Program-made: the position numbers and the translations under genes
Shown here: piece after piece, positions 1 to 6,750 of the stretch
How the letters are laid out: each line of letters opens with the position of its first letter
How positions within the stretch are numbered: position 1 is the stretch's first letter
The notes under the pieces: model-generated
What the model was told of the DNA's origin: nothing
The model's database searches: none
The model's input: the letters and a program-made list of their open reading frames with translations, nothing else
From: Saccharothrix sp. ST-888
GTDB taxonomy: Bacteria > Actinomycetota > Actinomycetes > Streptomycetales > Streptomycetaceae
Reading direction: 5' to 3'
Assembly (NCBI RefSeq): GCF_000955975.1
Contig: NZ_JYJF01000179.1
Coordinates: 1 to 7,243 of the forward strand
Length of the DNA: 7,243 bases

Positions 1-50
1 CCGCCACCACCGCCCCGCCCCTACCTCCCGCCCGGCACCCACGCCTCCCG

Positions 51-413
51 CTGCCCCAATCCCGCCCCACCCCGCAGGCAACGCACACAGTGCCCCGCCG
101 CCGCCATACAGCCGACACTTCCCCCCACACCGGCTGCCTCAGCCCCGACCCCGCCGCAGGCCGCTCGAGCAGCGCCCCGCCGAACGGTCGGCCAAGTCCC
201 CCGCATCAGCTGCCCCACCCCCACCGCAGGGTGTTCGCGCACCGCCCACACTCCTGCCGTCACCTGCCATACAGTCGGCACTTCCCCTGCATCTGCTGCC
301 TCAGCCCCACCCCGCCACAGACTGCTCGTGCAGTGCCCACCCCTCTCCACGCCCCTCCGCCGCGCAGCTGGTCGCCTCCCCCGAATCAACTGCCCCAGCC
401 CACCCCGCCGCAG
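51..413. repeat. Degenerate C-rich tandem repeat, about 80/160-base period
   Basis: Five related cores of the form CTGCCyCAnCCCCrCCCCGCcGCAGG start near 51, 134, 210, 296 and 390, so spacing is 76-94 bases. A larger unit is also visible: the 9-base string GCCATACAG followed by a near-identical CGrCACTTCCCC occurs at 103 and again at 266, 163 bases apart, each about 30 bases before a CTGCCTCAGCCCC core. The plus strand is strongly C-rich and G-poor here, unlike the genes to the right. Open frames exist on both strands, but they are low-complexity with no recognisable domain, so I do not call a gene. The array may extend past the left edge. Nature unknown: it could be decayed repetitive coding sequence, since the larger spacings 159, 162 and 180 are multiples of three, or a non-coding repeat. 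Confidence 0.6.
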
Positions 414-424
414 GTCAAAAATGG

Positions 425-453
425 TTGGCCGGTTGTCAGAGGCATGCGATAAG
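425..453 (+). promoter_or_regulatory. Possible promoter for the nrtR-like operon
   Basis: TTGGCC (425-430) and GATAAG (448-453) are 17 bases apart and each match four of six positions of the TTGACA/TATAAT consensus. A transcript would begin near 460, giving a leader of roughly 40 bases that contains the ribosome binding site. The base composition changes here from the C-rich repeat to mixed sequence. TTGTCA at 433-438 is a better -35 by itself but has no -10 at the right distance. This is pattern matching only. Confidence 0.3.
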
Positions 454-484
454 TTCTGCTCAGCTGGAGAACGACCGGTTCCTC

Positions 485-493
485 GGGGGGAGG
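485..493 (+). promoter_or_regulatory. Ribosome binding site that sets the nrtR start
   Basis: The purine run GGGGGGAGG ends six bases before the GTG at 500. It favours that GTG over the in-frame TTG at 425, which has no such site and would add 25 residues unlike the family. Confidence 0.75.
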
Positions 494-499
494 TGCGGT

Positions 500-1468
500 G
501 TGGCCACGCCACCAGTGACGACGGATCAGCAATGGCCGGCGGCCCACGAGCCGTGCGCCTACGCGCCGATCGCCGTCACCGTCGACGTGGTCGTCCTGAC
601 GCTCTGTCAGGGCAGGCTGCATGTCCTGCTCGTCCAGCGTGGCGAGCCGCCCCACCGGGGCTGCTGGGCACTGCCGGGCGGCTTCCTCCGTGCGGGGCGG
701 GAGACCTTGGCAGAGGCTGCGGTCCGCGAGCTCGCCGAGGAGGCGGGCTTGCGGCTCGGCGCCGACCCGAGCACGGCACTCGGTCGAATCCACCTGGAAC
801 AGCTCGGCACGTACGGAGACCCGGGCCGCGATCCACGGATGCACGTGGTCTCGGTCGCGTACCTGGCCTTCGCCCCCGATCTACCGGCCCCCGAGGCCGG
901 CACCGACGCGGCAACCGCCGCATGGCACCGGGTCGACTCGCTCGACCTCGCTGCCAACCGGGCCTCCGGCCCGTCCGCCGAGGCCCACGGGGGTGGCGTC
1001 GGCGGACGGACCGGAGCCCGGCCCACCCAGGGGCCGCCCCAGGCGACTACTCGGCCAACCGATCCCACCGGGCCCAGCGCCGTCATCACGCTCGCCTTCG
1101 ACCACGCCCGGATAGTCGCCGACGGCCTCGACCGCGCCCGCGCCAAGCTCGAGTACAGCCCGCTGGCCACCGCCTTCCTCGGCCACGACTTCACCATCCC
1201 CGAGCTGCGCGCCGTCTACGAGGCGGTCTGGGACGAGAAGCTCCACCCCGGCAACTTCCACCGCAAGGTCCTCTCCGTCCCCGGCTTCGTCGAAGGCACC
1301 GGCTCCACTGCCGACCGCGGCGGAGCCCGTGGCGGCCCCAGGGCCCGCTGCTACCGCCCCGGCGACGCCCAGGTCCTCCACCCACCGCTGCTCCGTCCCG
1401 CCCGCGAGAGCGAACCTGCCGCTCCGGGCTCCCCGGCGTGCTCCCGGCCACTACCATCCACCCCATGA
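500..1468 (+). CDS. nrtR: NrtR-type Nudix-domain transcriptional regulator of NAD metabolism
   Basis: Predicted 322-residue cytosolic regulator: a Nudix domain (about 21-150) fused to a C-terminal winged-helix DNA-binding domain (about 197-300). NrtR family members repress NAD biosynthesis or salvage genes and sense ADP-ribose or related nucleotides. Family marks are the QLGTYGDPGRDPR stretch (101-113) and AFDHARIVADGLDRARAKLEY followed by FTIPELRAVYEAVW and NFHRKV (199-256). The Nudix box (60-84) keeps RELAEEAG but has six rather than five residues between Gly61 and Glu68, so catalysis may be lost, as is common in NrtR. A linker rich in Gly, Pro and Thr (about 155-195) is longer than I would expect, and the tail after 300 is Pro-rich. 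GTG start chosen for its Shine-Dalgarno site. It overlaps the next Nudix gene by ATGA. No nad gene is present in the window, so its targets, possibly including its own operon, are inferred. Confidence 0.85.
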   Translation: MATPPVTTDQQWPAAHEPCAYAPIAVTVDVVVLTLCQGRLHVLLVQRGEPPHRGCWALPGGFLRAGRETLAEAAVRELAEEAGLRLGADPSTALGRIHLEQLGTYGDPGRDPRMHVVSVAYLAFAPDLPAPEAGTDAATAAWHRVDSLDLAANRASGPSAEAHGGGVGGRTGARPTQGPPQATTRPTDPTGPSAVITLAFDHARIVADGLDRARAKLEYSPLATAFLGHDFTIPELRAVYEAVWDEKLHPGNFHRKVLSVPGFVEGTGSTADRGGARGGPRARCYRPGDAQVLHPPLLRPARESEPAAPGSPACSRPLPSTP

Positions 1469-2022
1469 CCACTCATCCGGCCGATCACCCTGCCGAGCGC
1501 CGGCCCCACGGCCCGGGTACGCACTGCCACTGGTGCGGTACGGCCTACCCGGACGGCACCGTCGCCTGGCCCCGTACCTGCCCTGGCTGCGGCGAGATCA
1601 GCTACCGCAATCCGCTGCCCGTCGTGGTCACCCTGCTCCCCGTCACCACGCCCGACGGCCAGGCACTGACCGTCATCCGCCGCACCATCGAGCCCGGGTA
1701 CGGCAAGCTCGCCCTGCCCGGTGGCTACGTCGACTACGGCGAGAGCTGGCAGCAGGCCTGCGTGCGCGAGCTCCGCGAGGAGACGGGCATCGAGGCCGAG
1801 GCCGAGGAGATCACCCTGGTCTCCACCGACTCCGACCGGGCCGGCGGCTTCCTCTGCCTCTTCGGCCTGCTGCCCGCCCGCGACCTCGCCGACCTGCCCC
1901 CCTCGAAGCCGACCGACGAGACGGACGGCTGGCAGCTGATCCCCGCGCCCATCCAGCTCGCCTTCCCCTTCCACACCCGTGTGTCGACCGCCTGGTTCCA
2001 GGGCGCCTACGCCCATCTCTGA
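1465..2022 (+). CDS. Zinc-ribbon Nudix hydrolase, probably acting on ADP-ribose or NAD-like substrates
   Basis: Predicted 185-residue Nudix hydrolase. Such enzymes cut nucleoside diphosphates linked to another group, using Mg or Mn. An N-terminal zinc ribbon has Cys21-x2-Cys24 and Cys39-x2-Cys42, followed by SYRNPLPVVV, typical of zinc-ribbon Nudix proteins. The Nudix box is complete: Gly87, Glu93, Arg101-Glu102, Glu105-Glu106, Gly108, so the enzyme should be active. The reading frame is open far upstream, but the start is placed at the ATG of the ATGA overlap with the nrtR-like gene: the domain begins there, the upstream translation is meaningless, and no Shine-Dalgarno is visible, pointing to translational coupling. 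The exact substrate cannot be read from sequence; linkage to an NrtR-like regulator suggests ADP-ribose, NADH or a related compound. Family call is firm, substrate is not. Confidence 0.88.
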   Translation: MTTHPADHPAERRPHGPGTHCHWCGTAYPDGTVAWPRTCPGCGEISYRNPLPVVVTLLPVTTPDGQALTVIRRTIEPGYGKLALPGGYVDYGESWQQACVRELREETGIEAEAEEITLVSTDSDRAGGFLCLFGLLPARDLADLPPSKPTDETDGWQLIPAPIQLAFPFHTRVSTAWFQGAYAHL

Positions 2023-2227
2023 CCGGACCCGCACCGGGCCTCCCAACCCATCGCCACCGCTCACCCCGCCGACCGGCCGCCGCCGATCCCGCCGAAGAGC
2101 CACCGCTCCTCCCCGGGAGACCCTGGCGCAGCCGACGATCACATGGCATGGTCTGCACGTCAGTGCCAGTCGGACGGGATCCGCCACAAGCACCCCCGTC
2201 CCCACCTCCGGCCGGGAGACCACCACC
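2023..2227. other. Gap between the Nudix operon and aacS
   Basis: These 205 bases have no gene and no convincing terminator hairpin. A small dyad GCAC-GTCA-GTGC occurs near 2155-2166. I see no good -35/-10 pair, so aacS may use an unrecognised promoter here or partly receive read-through from the Nudix operon. GGGAG at 2214-2218, nine bases before the GTG at 2228, is the likely ribosome binding site. Confidence 0.5.
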
Positions 2228-4270
2228 GTGAGCACCCCCACCCAGGAACAGCCGCTCTGGCGGCCCGCCCCCGCTCGCGCCGCCGCCACCCAGCTGGTGG
2301 CCTTCCAGACCTGGGCCGCCGAGCACCACGGCGCCCCGGCCGCCCCCCTCGCGCCCGCCACGGACGACGACCAGGCCGCCGCCCGCTACGCCGCCCTGCA
2401 CAGCTGGTCCACCGAGGACCTGGAGCGCTTCTGGACGGCCGTCACCCAGTGGTTCGACGTCCGCTTCTCCACCGCACCCGAGGCGGTCCTCACCGACCAG
2501 TCCATGCCCGGTGCCCGCTGGTTCCCCGGTGCTCGCCTCAACTACGCTGAGCACGCCCTCCGTTACGGCGAGTCCGCGCCGCACGGGGAGCGGTCGGACG
2601 GGGAGCAGGCCGACCGGCCCGCGATCCTCCACCTCGACGAGACCACCGAGCAGCCCACCGCCCTGAGTTGGGCCGAGCTGCGCCGCCAGGTCGGCTCCCT
2701 CGCCGAGGCCCTTCGCGCCCAGGGCGTCCGCCCCGGCGACCGCGTCGGCGCGTACCTGCCCAACATCCCGCAGGCCGTCGTCGCCCTGCTCGCCACCGCG
2801 GCCGTCGGCGCCGTCTGGACGTCCTGCGCCCCCGACTTCGGGGCCCGCAGCGTCCTCGACCGCCTCCAGCAGATCGAGCCCGTCGTCCTCTTCGCCGTCG
2901 ACGGCTACCACTACGGCGGCAAGGACCACGACCGCACCGAGGTCGTCGCCGAGCTGCGCCGCGAACTCCCCACCCTGCGCGCCGTCGTCCACGTCCCGCT
3001 GCTCGGCGCCCCCGCCCCCGAGGGCGCCCTCCACTGGGACGACCTGGTCGCCGCCGACACCGAGCCGGTCTTCGAGCAGGTCCCGTTCGACCACCCGCTC
3101 TGGGTGCTCTACTCCTCCGGCACCACCGGCCTGCCGAAGGCCATCGTGCAGAGCCAGGGCGGCATCCTGGTCGAACACCTCAAGCAGGCCGGCCTGCACC
3201 TCGACCTCGGACCCGAGGACCGCTTCCTCTGGTACACCTCCACCGGCTGGATGATGTGGAACTTCCTCGTCGCCGGCCTCCTCGTCGGGTCCACGATCGT
3301 CACCTACGACGGCAGCCCAGGACACCCCGACACCGGCGCCCTCTGGTCCGTCGCCGCCCGCACCCGCGCTACCGTCCTCGGCACCTCCGCCGCCTACGTG
3401 ATCGCCAGCCGCAAGGCCGAGCTGCACCCCGGCCGCGACCTCGACCTCAGCGCCGTCCGCTGCATCGGCACCACCGGCTCCCCGCTCCCGCCCGACGGCT
3501 TCCGGTGGATCTACGACGAGGTCAAGCAGGACGTCTGGCTCGCCTCCGTCAGCGGCGGCACCGACGTCTGCAGCTGCTTCGTCGGCGGTGTCCCCACCCT
3601 GCCGGTGTACCTCGGTGAGATCCAGGCTCCCTGCCTCGGTGCCGCCGTCGAGTCCTGGGACGTCCAGGGCCGCCCGCACACCGGCCAGGTCGGCGAACTG
3701 GTCGTCACCAAGCCGCTCCCGTCCATGCCCACCGGCTTCTGGAACGACCCGGACGGCCGCCGCTACCACGACAGTTACTTCGACACGTACCCGGGAACCT
3801 GGCGCCACGGCGACTGGATCACCGTCACCGAACGCGGCACGGTCGTCATCCACGGGCGCTCCGACTCCACCCTCAACCGCCAGGGCGTCCGGATGGGCTC
3901 CTCCGACATCTACGAGGTCGTCGAGCGCCTGCCCGAGATCGCCGAGTCCCTGGTCATCGGCCTGGAGGAGCCCGAGGGCGGGTACTGGATGCCCCTCTTC
4001 GTCGTCCTCGCCCCCGGCGCCGCACTCGACGACGCGCTGCAGGCCCGCATCCGGACCACGCTGCGCCAACAGCTCTCCCCACGCCACGTCCCCGACGAGG
4101 TCATCGCCGTGAAGGGTCTCCCGCACACCCTCACCGGCAAGCGGATCGAGGTCCCGGTCAAGCGCCTGCTCTCCGGCACCCCGCTCGACCAGGCCGTGAA
4201 CCCGGGTTCCGTCGACAACCTCGACCACCTGCGCTTCTTCGAGACCCTCGGCCGCGAGCGCCGGGCCTGA
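2228..4270 (+). CDS. aacS: Acetoacetyl-CoA synthetase (acetoacetate--CoA ligase)
   Basis: Predicted 680-residue cytosolic enzyme joining acetoacetate to CoA with ATP, releasing AMP and pyrophosphate, and so feeding acetoacetyl-CoA into central, storage or polyketide metabolism. It belongs to the ANL adenylate-forming superfamily. Visible marks: N-terminal synthetase cap (about 55-110, with ARWFPGARLNYAEH), the ATP-binding loop YSSGTTGLPK (295-304), STGWMMWNFLVAGLL (338-352), SGGTDVCSCF (442-451), hinge region GDW then GRSDSTLNRQGVRMGSSDIYEVVE (from 528), and the C-terminal catalytic lysine in LTGKRIEVPVK (Lys638). These, rather than acetyl-CoA synthetase signatures, identify the family. The length is close to the usual 650-670; a charged loop near 114-129 may account for some of the excess. 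GTG start chosen for GGGAG nine bases upstream. In Streptomyces lividans the homologous enzyme is controlled by acetylation of this catalytic lysine, so similar control is plausible. It converges on ptsI across a terminator. Confidence 0.93.
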   Translation: MSTPTQEQPLWRPAPARAAATQLVAFQTWAAEHHGAPAAPLAPATDDDQAAARYAALHSWSTEDLERFWTAVTQWFDVRFSTAPEAVLTDQSMPGARWFPGARLNYAEHALRYGESAPHGERSDGEQADRPAILHLDETTEQPTALSWAELRRQVGSLAEALRAQGVRPGDRVGAYLPNIPQAVVALLATAAVGAVWTSCAPDFGARSVLDRLQQIEPVVLFAVDGYHYGGKDHDRTEVVAELRRELPTLRAVVHVPLLGAPAPEGALHWDDLVAADTEPVFEQVPFDHPLWVLYSSGTTGLPKAIVQSQGGILVEHLKQAGLHLDLGPEDRFLWYTSTGWMMWNFLVAGLLVGSTIVTYDGSPGHPDTGALWSVAARTRATVLGTSAAYVIASRKAELHPGRDLDLSAVRCIGTTGSPLPPDGFRWIYDEVKQDVWLASVSGGTDVCSCFVGGVPTLPVYLGEIQAPCLGAAVESWDVQGRPHTGQVGELVVTKPLPSMPTGFWNDPDGRRYHDSYFDTYPGTWRHGDWITVTERGTVVIHGRSDSTLNRQGVRMGSSDIYEVVERLPEIAESLVIGLEEPEGGYWMPLFVVLAPGAALDDALQARIRTTLRQQLSPRHVPDEVIAVKGLPHTLTGKRIEVPVKRLLSGTPLDQAVNPGSVDNLDHLRFFETLGRERRA

Positions 4271-4286
4271 CCCGTCCCCGGACACG

Positions 4287-4317
4287 GAAGGGGCGCCCCT
4301 CACCGGGGCGCCCCTTC
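4287..4317. terminator. Bidirectional hairpin terminator between aacS and ptsI
   Basis: GAAGGGGCGCCCC (4287-4299) and GGGGCGCCCCTTC (4305-4317) are perfect complements, giving a 13-bp stem with a five-base loop (TCACC). It begins 17 bases after the aacS stop and lies 30 bases beyond the ptsI stop. The symmetric stem has no long T-run, as is common in actinobacteria, and can serve both convergent genes. Confidence 0.88.
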
Positions 4318-4338
4318 GTCAGTTCCTCACACCACTTC

Positions 4339-4357
4339 CCGGCGCATCACTCGCCGG
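4339..4357 (-). other. Small hairpin with the ptsI stop codon in its loop
   Basis: CCGGCG (4339-4344) and CGCCGG (4352-4357) pair perfectly around a seven-base loop that holds the ptsI stop codon. The stem is only six base pairs and in GC-rich DNA may be chance. It lies just inside the larger terminator. Confidence 0.4.
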
Positions 4358-6017
4358 AGAGCACCTGCTGCGCCGCGGCCCGCGCCTCCTCGGCGGTGTC
4401 GGCGGCCCGCGCCGCCTCCGCCGCCCGCTGGCACTGCGCCAGCGTGTGCTTGGCCAGCGCGCTCCGCACATACGGGATCGACGCCGCGCCCATCGACAGG
4501 CTGGTCACCCCGAGACCCGTCAGCACACAGGCCAGCAGCGGGTCGGACGCGGCCTCCCCGCAGACGCCGCAGCTCTTCCCGGTGGCCCGAGCCGCATCGG
4601 CGGCAGCGGCGACCAGGTCGAGCAGCGCAGGCTGCCACGGATCCTGCAGCCGAGCCAGCGCGCCCACCTGACGGTCGGCCGCAAAGGTGTACTGCGCAAG
4701 GTCGTTGGTCCCCAGCGACAGGAACTCGACTTCCTGCAGGATCGAGCGGGCGCGCAGCGCGGCCGACGGAATCTCCACCATCGCACCGAACTTGGCCGAC
4801 AGACCGGCCTCCCGGCAGGCCTCGGCGAACGCCCCGGCATCCACCCGGTCCGCCACCATCGGTGCCATCACCTCAAGGTGCACCGGCAGGCCCTCGGCCG
4901 CCCTGGCCAGCGCACGCAGTTGGTTCTGCAGCACCTCGGGGTTGTCCAGCAGTGTGCGCAGACCCCGCACACCCAGCGCCGGGTTCGGCTCGTCGGCCGG
5001 GGTCAGGAAGTCCAGCGGCTTGTCGGCCCCGGCATCCAGCACCCGCACCACGACCCGGCCCTCCGGGAACGCCTCCAGCACCTTCCGGTACGCCTCGACC
5101 TGCTTCTCCTCGGACGGCGCCTTCGCCGAGTCGTCGAGGAACAGGAACTCGGTGCGGAACAGGCCGACACCCTCGGCGCCCGCCGCCAGCGCGGCCGGCA
5201 GATCGGCCGGACCGCCGACGTTGGCGAGCAGCGGCACCTTGTGCCCGTCCGAGGTCCGGCCCGGTCCGGAGGAAGCGGACAGCGCGGCCTTCCGCTCGGC
5301 AGCGGCCCGGCGCAGCTCGGCCTGCTTCTCCTCGGACGGGTTGACCAGCACCTCACCGGTGCTGCCGTCCACGGCCACCACCAGGCCCTCGGCCAGCTCG
5401 GTCGCACCCGGCAGCGCGACCACGGCCGGCACGCCCATGGCACGCGCGAGGATGGCGCTGTGACTGGTCGGCCCGCCCTCCTCGGTCACGAAGCCGAGCA
5501 CCAGCGTCGGGTCCAGCAGCGCGGTGTCGGCCGGCGCCAGGTCCCGGGCGAACAGCACGTACGGCTCGTCGCTGTCCGGCACACCGGGCATCGGCACACC
5601 CAGCAGCCGGGCGACGATCCGGTTGCGGACGTCGTCCAGGTCGGCGACCCGCCCGGCCAGGTAGTCACCGGCCGCGGCCAGCAGCGCCCGGTACGCGGCG
5701 AAGGCGTCGTACACACCGCGCTCCGCGCTGCTGCCGACGGCGATCCGACGGCTGACATCGGCCATCAGCTCGGGGTCCTGCGCCATCAGGGCCTGGGCCT
5801 CCAGCACGGCCTGGGCCTCGCCGCCGGCCAGGTTGCCACGGGCGATCAGATCCGCCGCCACGGCATCCACGGCGGCCTGCGCGCGAGCCTGCTCACGCGG
5901 CGCGTCCTCGGTCGGGACCTGGGTCGCGGGCGGTTCGAGGGCCGCAGTACCCATGTGCCGGACCTGGCCGATCGCGACACCGTGGCTGACACCTACACCG
6001 CGCAGCGCCTGTTCCAT
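4347..6017 (-). CDS. ptsI: PTS enzyme I (phosphoenolpyruvate--protein phosphotransferase)
   Basis: Predicted 556-residue cytosolic enzyme that takes phosphate from phosphoenolpyruvate onto its own histidine and passes it to HPr, the first step of the sugar phosphotransferase system. The N-terminal half carries the HPr-binding helices and the swivelling phosphohistidine domain, with GGPTSHSAILARAMGVPAVV placing the active-site His at 186. The C-terminal PEP-binding barrel shows GLFRTEFLF (285-293), RVLDAGADKP (325-334), NPALGVRG (345-352), EIPSA (415-419), SLGTNDLAQYTFAADR (434-449) and GVCGEAASDP (484-493, with the acid/base Cys486). Length is normal and no key residue is missing. The ATG start has GAAAGGA about ten bases upstream. 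It lies 184 bases downstream of crr on the same strand, with a strong hairpin between them. HPr (ptsH) is not in the window. Confidence 0.97.
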   Translation of the reverse strand: MEQALRGVGVSHGVAIGQVRHMGTAALEPPATQVPTEDAPREQARAQAAVDAVAADLIARGNLAGGEAQAVLEAQALMAQDPELMADVSRRIAVGSSAERGVYDAFAAYRALLAAAGDYLAGRVADLDDVRNRIVARLLGVPMPGVPDSDEPYVLFARDLAPADTALLDPTLVLGFVTEEGGPTSHSAILARAMGVPAVVALPGATELAEGLVVAVDGSTGEVLVNPSEEKQAELRRAAAERKAALSASSGPGRTSDGHKVPLLANVGGPADLPAALAAGAEGVGLFRTEFLFLDDSAKAPSEEKQVEAYRKVLEAFPEGRVVVRVLDAGADKPLDFLTPADEPNPALGVRGLRTLLDNPEVLQNQLRALARAAEGLPVHLEVMAPMVADRVDAGAFAEACREAGLSAKFGAMVEIPSAALRARSILQEVEFLSLGTNDLAQYTFAADRQVGALARLQDPWQPALLDLVAAAADAARATGKSCGVCGEAASDPLLACVLTGLGVTSLSMGAASIPYVRSALAKHTLAQCQRAAEAARAADTAEEARAAAQQVLSGE

Positions 6018-6027
6018 CTTCTTGGGT

Positions 6028-6034
6028 TCCTTTC
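6028..6034 (-). promoter_or_regulatory. ptsI ribosome binding site
   Basis: On the minus strand GAAAGGA lies ten bases before the ATG of ptsI. It gives ptsI its own initiation signal, so it need not depend on coupling to crr. Confidence 0.7.
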
Positions 6035-6119
6035 ACCCGTACTCCGGCCGCTCGCCACTCCTGGTGGCAGTCGTCGGGGCCGGGCCGGGCTTGTCCGTCT
6101 CGGGATCACTACGGGTGGT

Positions 6120-6134
6120 GGCCGCTCTGCGGCC
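6120..6134 (-). other. Second small hairpin in the crr-ptsI gap
   Basis: GGCCGC (6120-6125) and GCGGCC (6129-6134) form a six-base-pair stem with a three-base loop. It follows the larger crr hairpin in the direction of transcription and may add to it, but it is short. Confidence 0.35.
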
Positions 6135-6144
6135 CGATACTGCG

Positions 6145-6182
6145 GTGCGCCGTCCCACGCGAGTACGCGGGGGACGGCGCAC
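6145..6182 (-). terminator. Intercistronic hairpin after crr: terminator or attenuator
   Basis: GTGCGCCGTCCC (6145-6156) pairs with GGGACGGCGCAC (6171-6182). Inside one A-G mismatch, CGCG (6158-6161) pairs with CGCG (6166-6169), closing a four-base loop. That is 16 base pairs in all, beginning 20 bases past the crr stop and lying 128 bases before the ptsI start. No T-run follows on the transcribed strand. It could end most crr transcripts, so that ptsI needs its own promoter or read-through, or it could stabilise the crr mRNA end. Which of these it does is not visible. Confidence 0.72.
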
Positions 6183-6201
6183 GGTGCGCATGTACCCGGG
6201 A

Positions 6202-6651
6202 TCAGTTCCAGGTGAACAGCTCGCCGCCGACGGCGACGTCACCGCTCTCGACCACGGCGCCGAGCTGCTCGAGCGAGGCCTCCAGCGCGACGATCGGCGA
6301 GATCGGGGACTTGCCCGCCGCCTCGACGGCCGCCGGGTTCCACTTGATGACCGGCTGACCGCGCTTGACCTGGTCGCCCTTGCTGACCAGCAGTTCGAAG
6401 CCCTCGCCGTTGAGCTGCACGGTGTCGATCCCGAGGTGGGTCAGCACACCGTGGCCGTCCGCGTCCATCACCACGAACGCGTGCGGGTGCATCGACACCA
6501 CCAGACCGTCCACCGGCGCCACCGCGACAGTGGGCTCACGGACCGGGTCGATGGCAGTGCCGGGACCCACCATGGCACCGGCGAAAACGGGGTCGGGCAC
6601 ATTGACGAGCCCGACGGCGCGACCGGCCAGCGGCGAGGTCACAGTGGTCAT
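6202..6651 (-). CDS. crr: PTS glucose-type EIIA component (EIIA-Crr)
   Basis: Predicted 149-residue soluble phosphocarrier. It receives phosphate from HPr and gives it to a membrane EIIB/EIIC sugar transporter; in Streptomyces the best known partner route is N-acetylglucosamine uptake. The whole protein is one EIIA-Glc fold: opening SPLAGRAVGL, then PTVAVAPVDGLVVSMHPHAFVV with the conserved His57, and GVLTHLGIDTVQLNGEGFELLVSKGDQVKRGQ with the phosphorylated His72. Length equals the usual free-standing streptomycete EIIA. The ATG start at 6651 is chosen over a longer frame because GGGAGG lies seven bases upstream and the fold begins there. It is the first gene of a crr-ptsI pair. A DasR-like site lies about 200 bases upstream, suggesting amino-sugar-responsive repression. 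Unlike enteric Crr, regulatory roles such as inducer exclusion should not be assumed. Confidence 0.95.
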   Translation of the reverse strand: MTTVTSPLAGRAVGLVNVPDPVFAGAMVGPGTAIDPVREPTVAVAPVDGLVVSMHPHAFVVMDADGHGVLTHLGIDTVQLNGEGFELLVSKGDQVKRGQPVIKWNPAAVEAAGKSPISPIVALEASLEQLGAVVESGDVAVGGELFTWN

Positions 6652-6658
6652 GGTGGAG

Positions 6659-6664
6659 CCTCCC
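6659..6664 (-). promoter_or_regulatory. crr ribosome binding site
   Basis: GGGAGG on the minus strand, seven bases before the ATG at 6651. It rules out the longer frame that would start at 6708. Confidence 0.8.
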
Positions 6665-6713
6665 AAGTACGGAGTACAGCGTGCCGCCGCGGGCAGCGAC
6701 GGAGACATCGACT

Positions 6714-6750
6714 GAAGCCTAAATCATGCCAAGTTGGGACATATCGCAAG
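6714..6750 (-). promoter_or_regulatory. A/T-richer stretch, likely crr promoter zone
   Basis: This is the most A/T-rich stretch between the crr start and the DasR-like site. On the minus strand it reads TTGCGA, then TTGGCATGATTTAGGCT. TAGGCT resembles a streptomycete -10 element, but TTGCGA is 22 bases from it, too far for a standard -35, and CATGAT is only 15 bases from it. A promoter is likely on context; its exact hexamers are not established. A short dyad GGGAC/GTCCC (6736-6756) overlaps it. Confidence 0.3.

Noticed and set aside
1..424. CRISPR array
   Set aside because: The repeats are degenerate, the spacers are themselves related and uneven, and no cas gene is present.
90..452. Plus-strand open frame of 120 residues rich in Pro, His and Ser
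   Set aside because: Composition follows the C-rich repeat, with no credible start signal or family resemblance.
425..499. Longer NrtR-like protein starting at TTG 425
   Set aside because: No ribosome binding site there, and the extra 25 residues overlap a possible promoter; GTG at 500 has a strong site.
21..512. Open frame of 163 residues on the minus strand across the repeat
   Set aside because: Low complexity, no domain, and its start lies opposite the nrtR ribosome binding site and start codon. The open frame is expected in such GC-rich sequence.
328..1464. Upstream extension of the zinc-ribbon Nudix frame
   Set aside because: The translation is Arg/Pro-rich shadow of the NrtR-like gene; the real protein starts at the ATGA overlap at 1465.
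2140..2170. Possible second DasR-like site containing TGGTCT near 2150
   Set aside because: Only the six-base half matches; the other half does not resemble the operator.
1811..4303. Minus-strand open frame of 830 residues opposite aacS
   Set aside because: Gly/Asp/Val-rich antisense shadow of aacS without any recognisable domain.
4446..6215. Plus-strand open frame of 589 residues opposite ptsI
   Set aside because: Antisense shadow with Arg/Gln/His-rich composition; the minus-strand frame is an unmistakable enzyme I.
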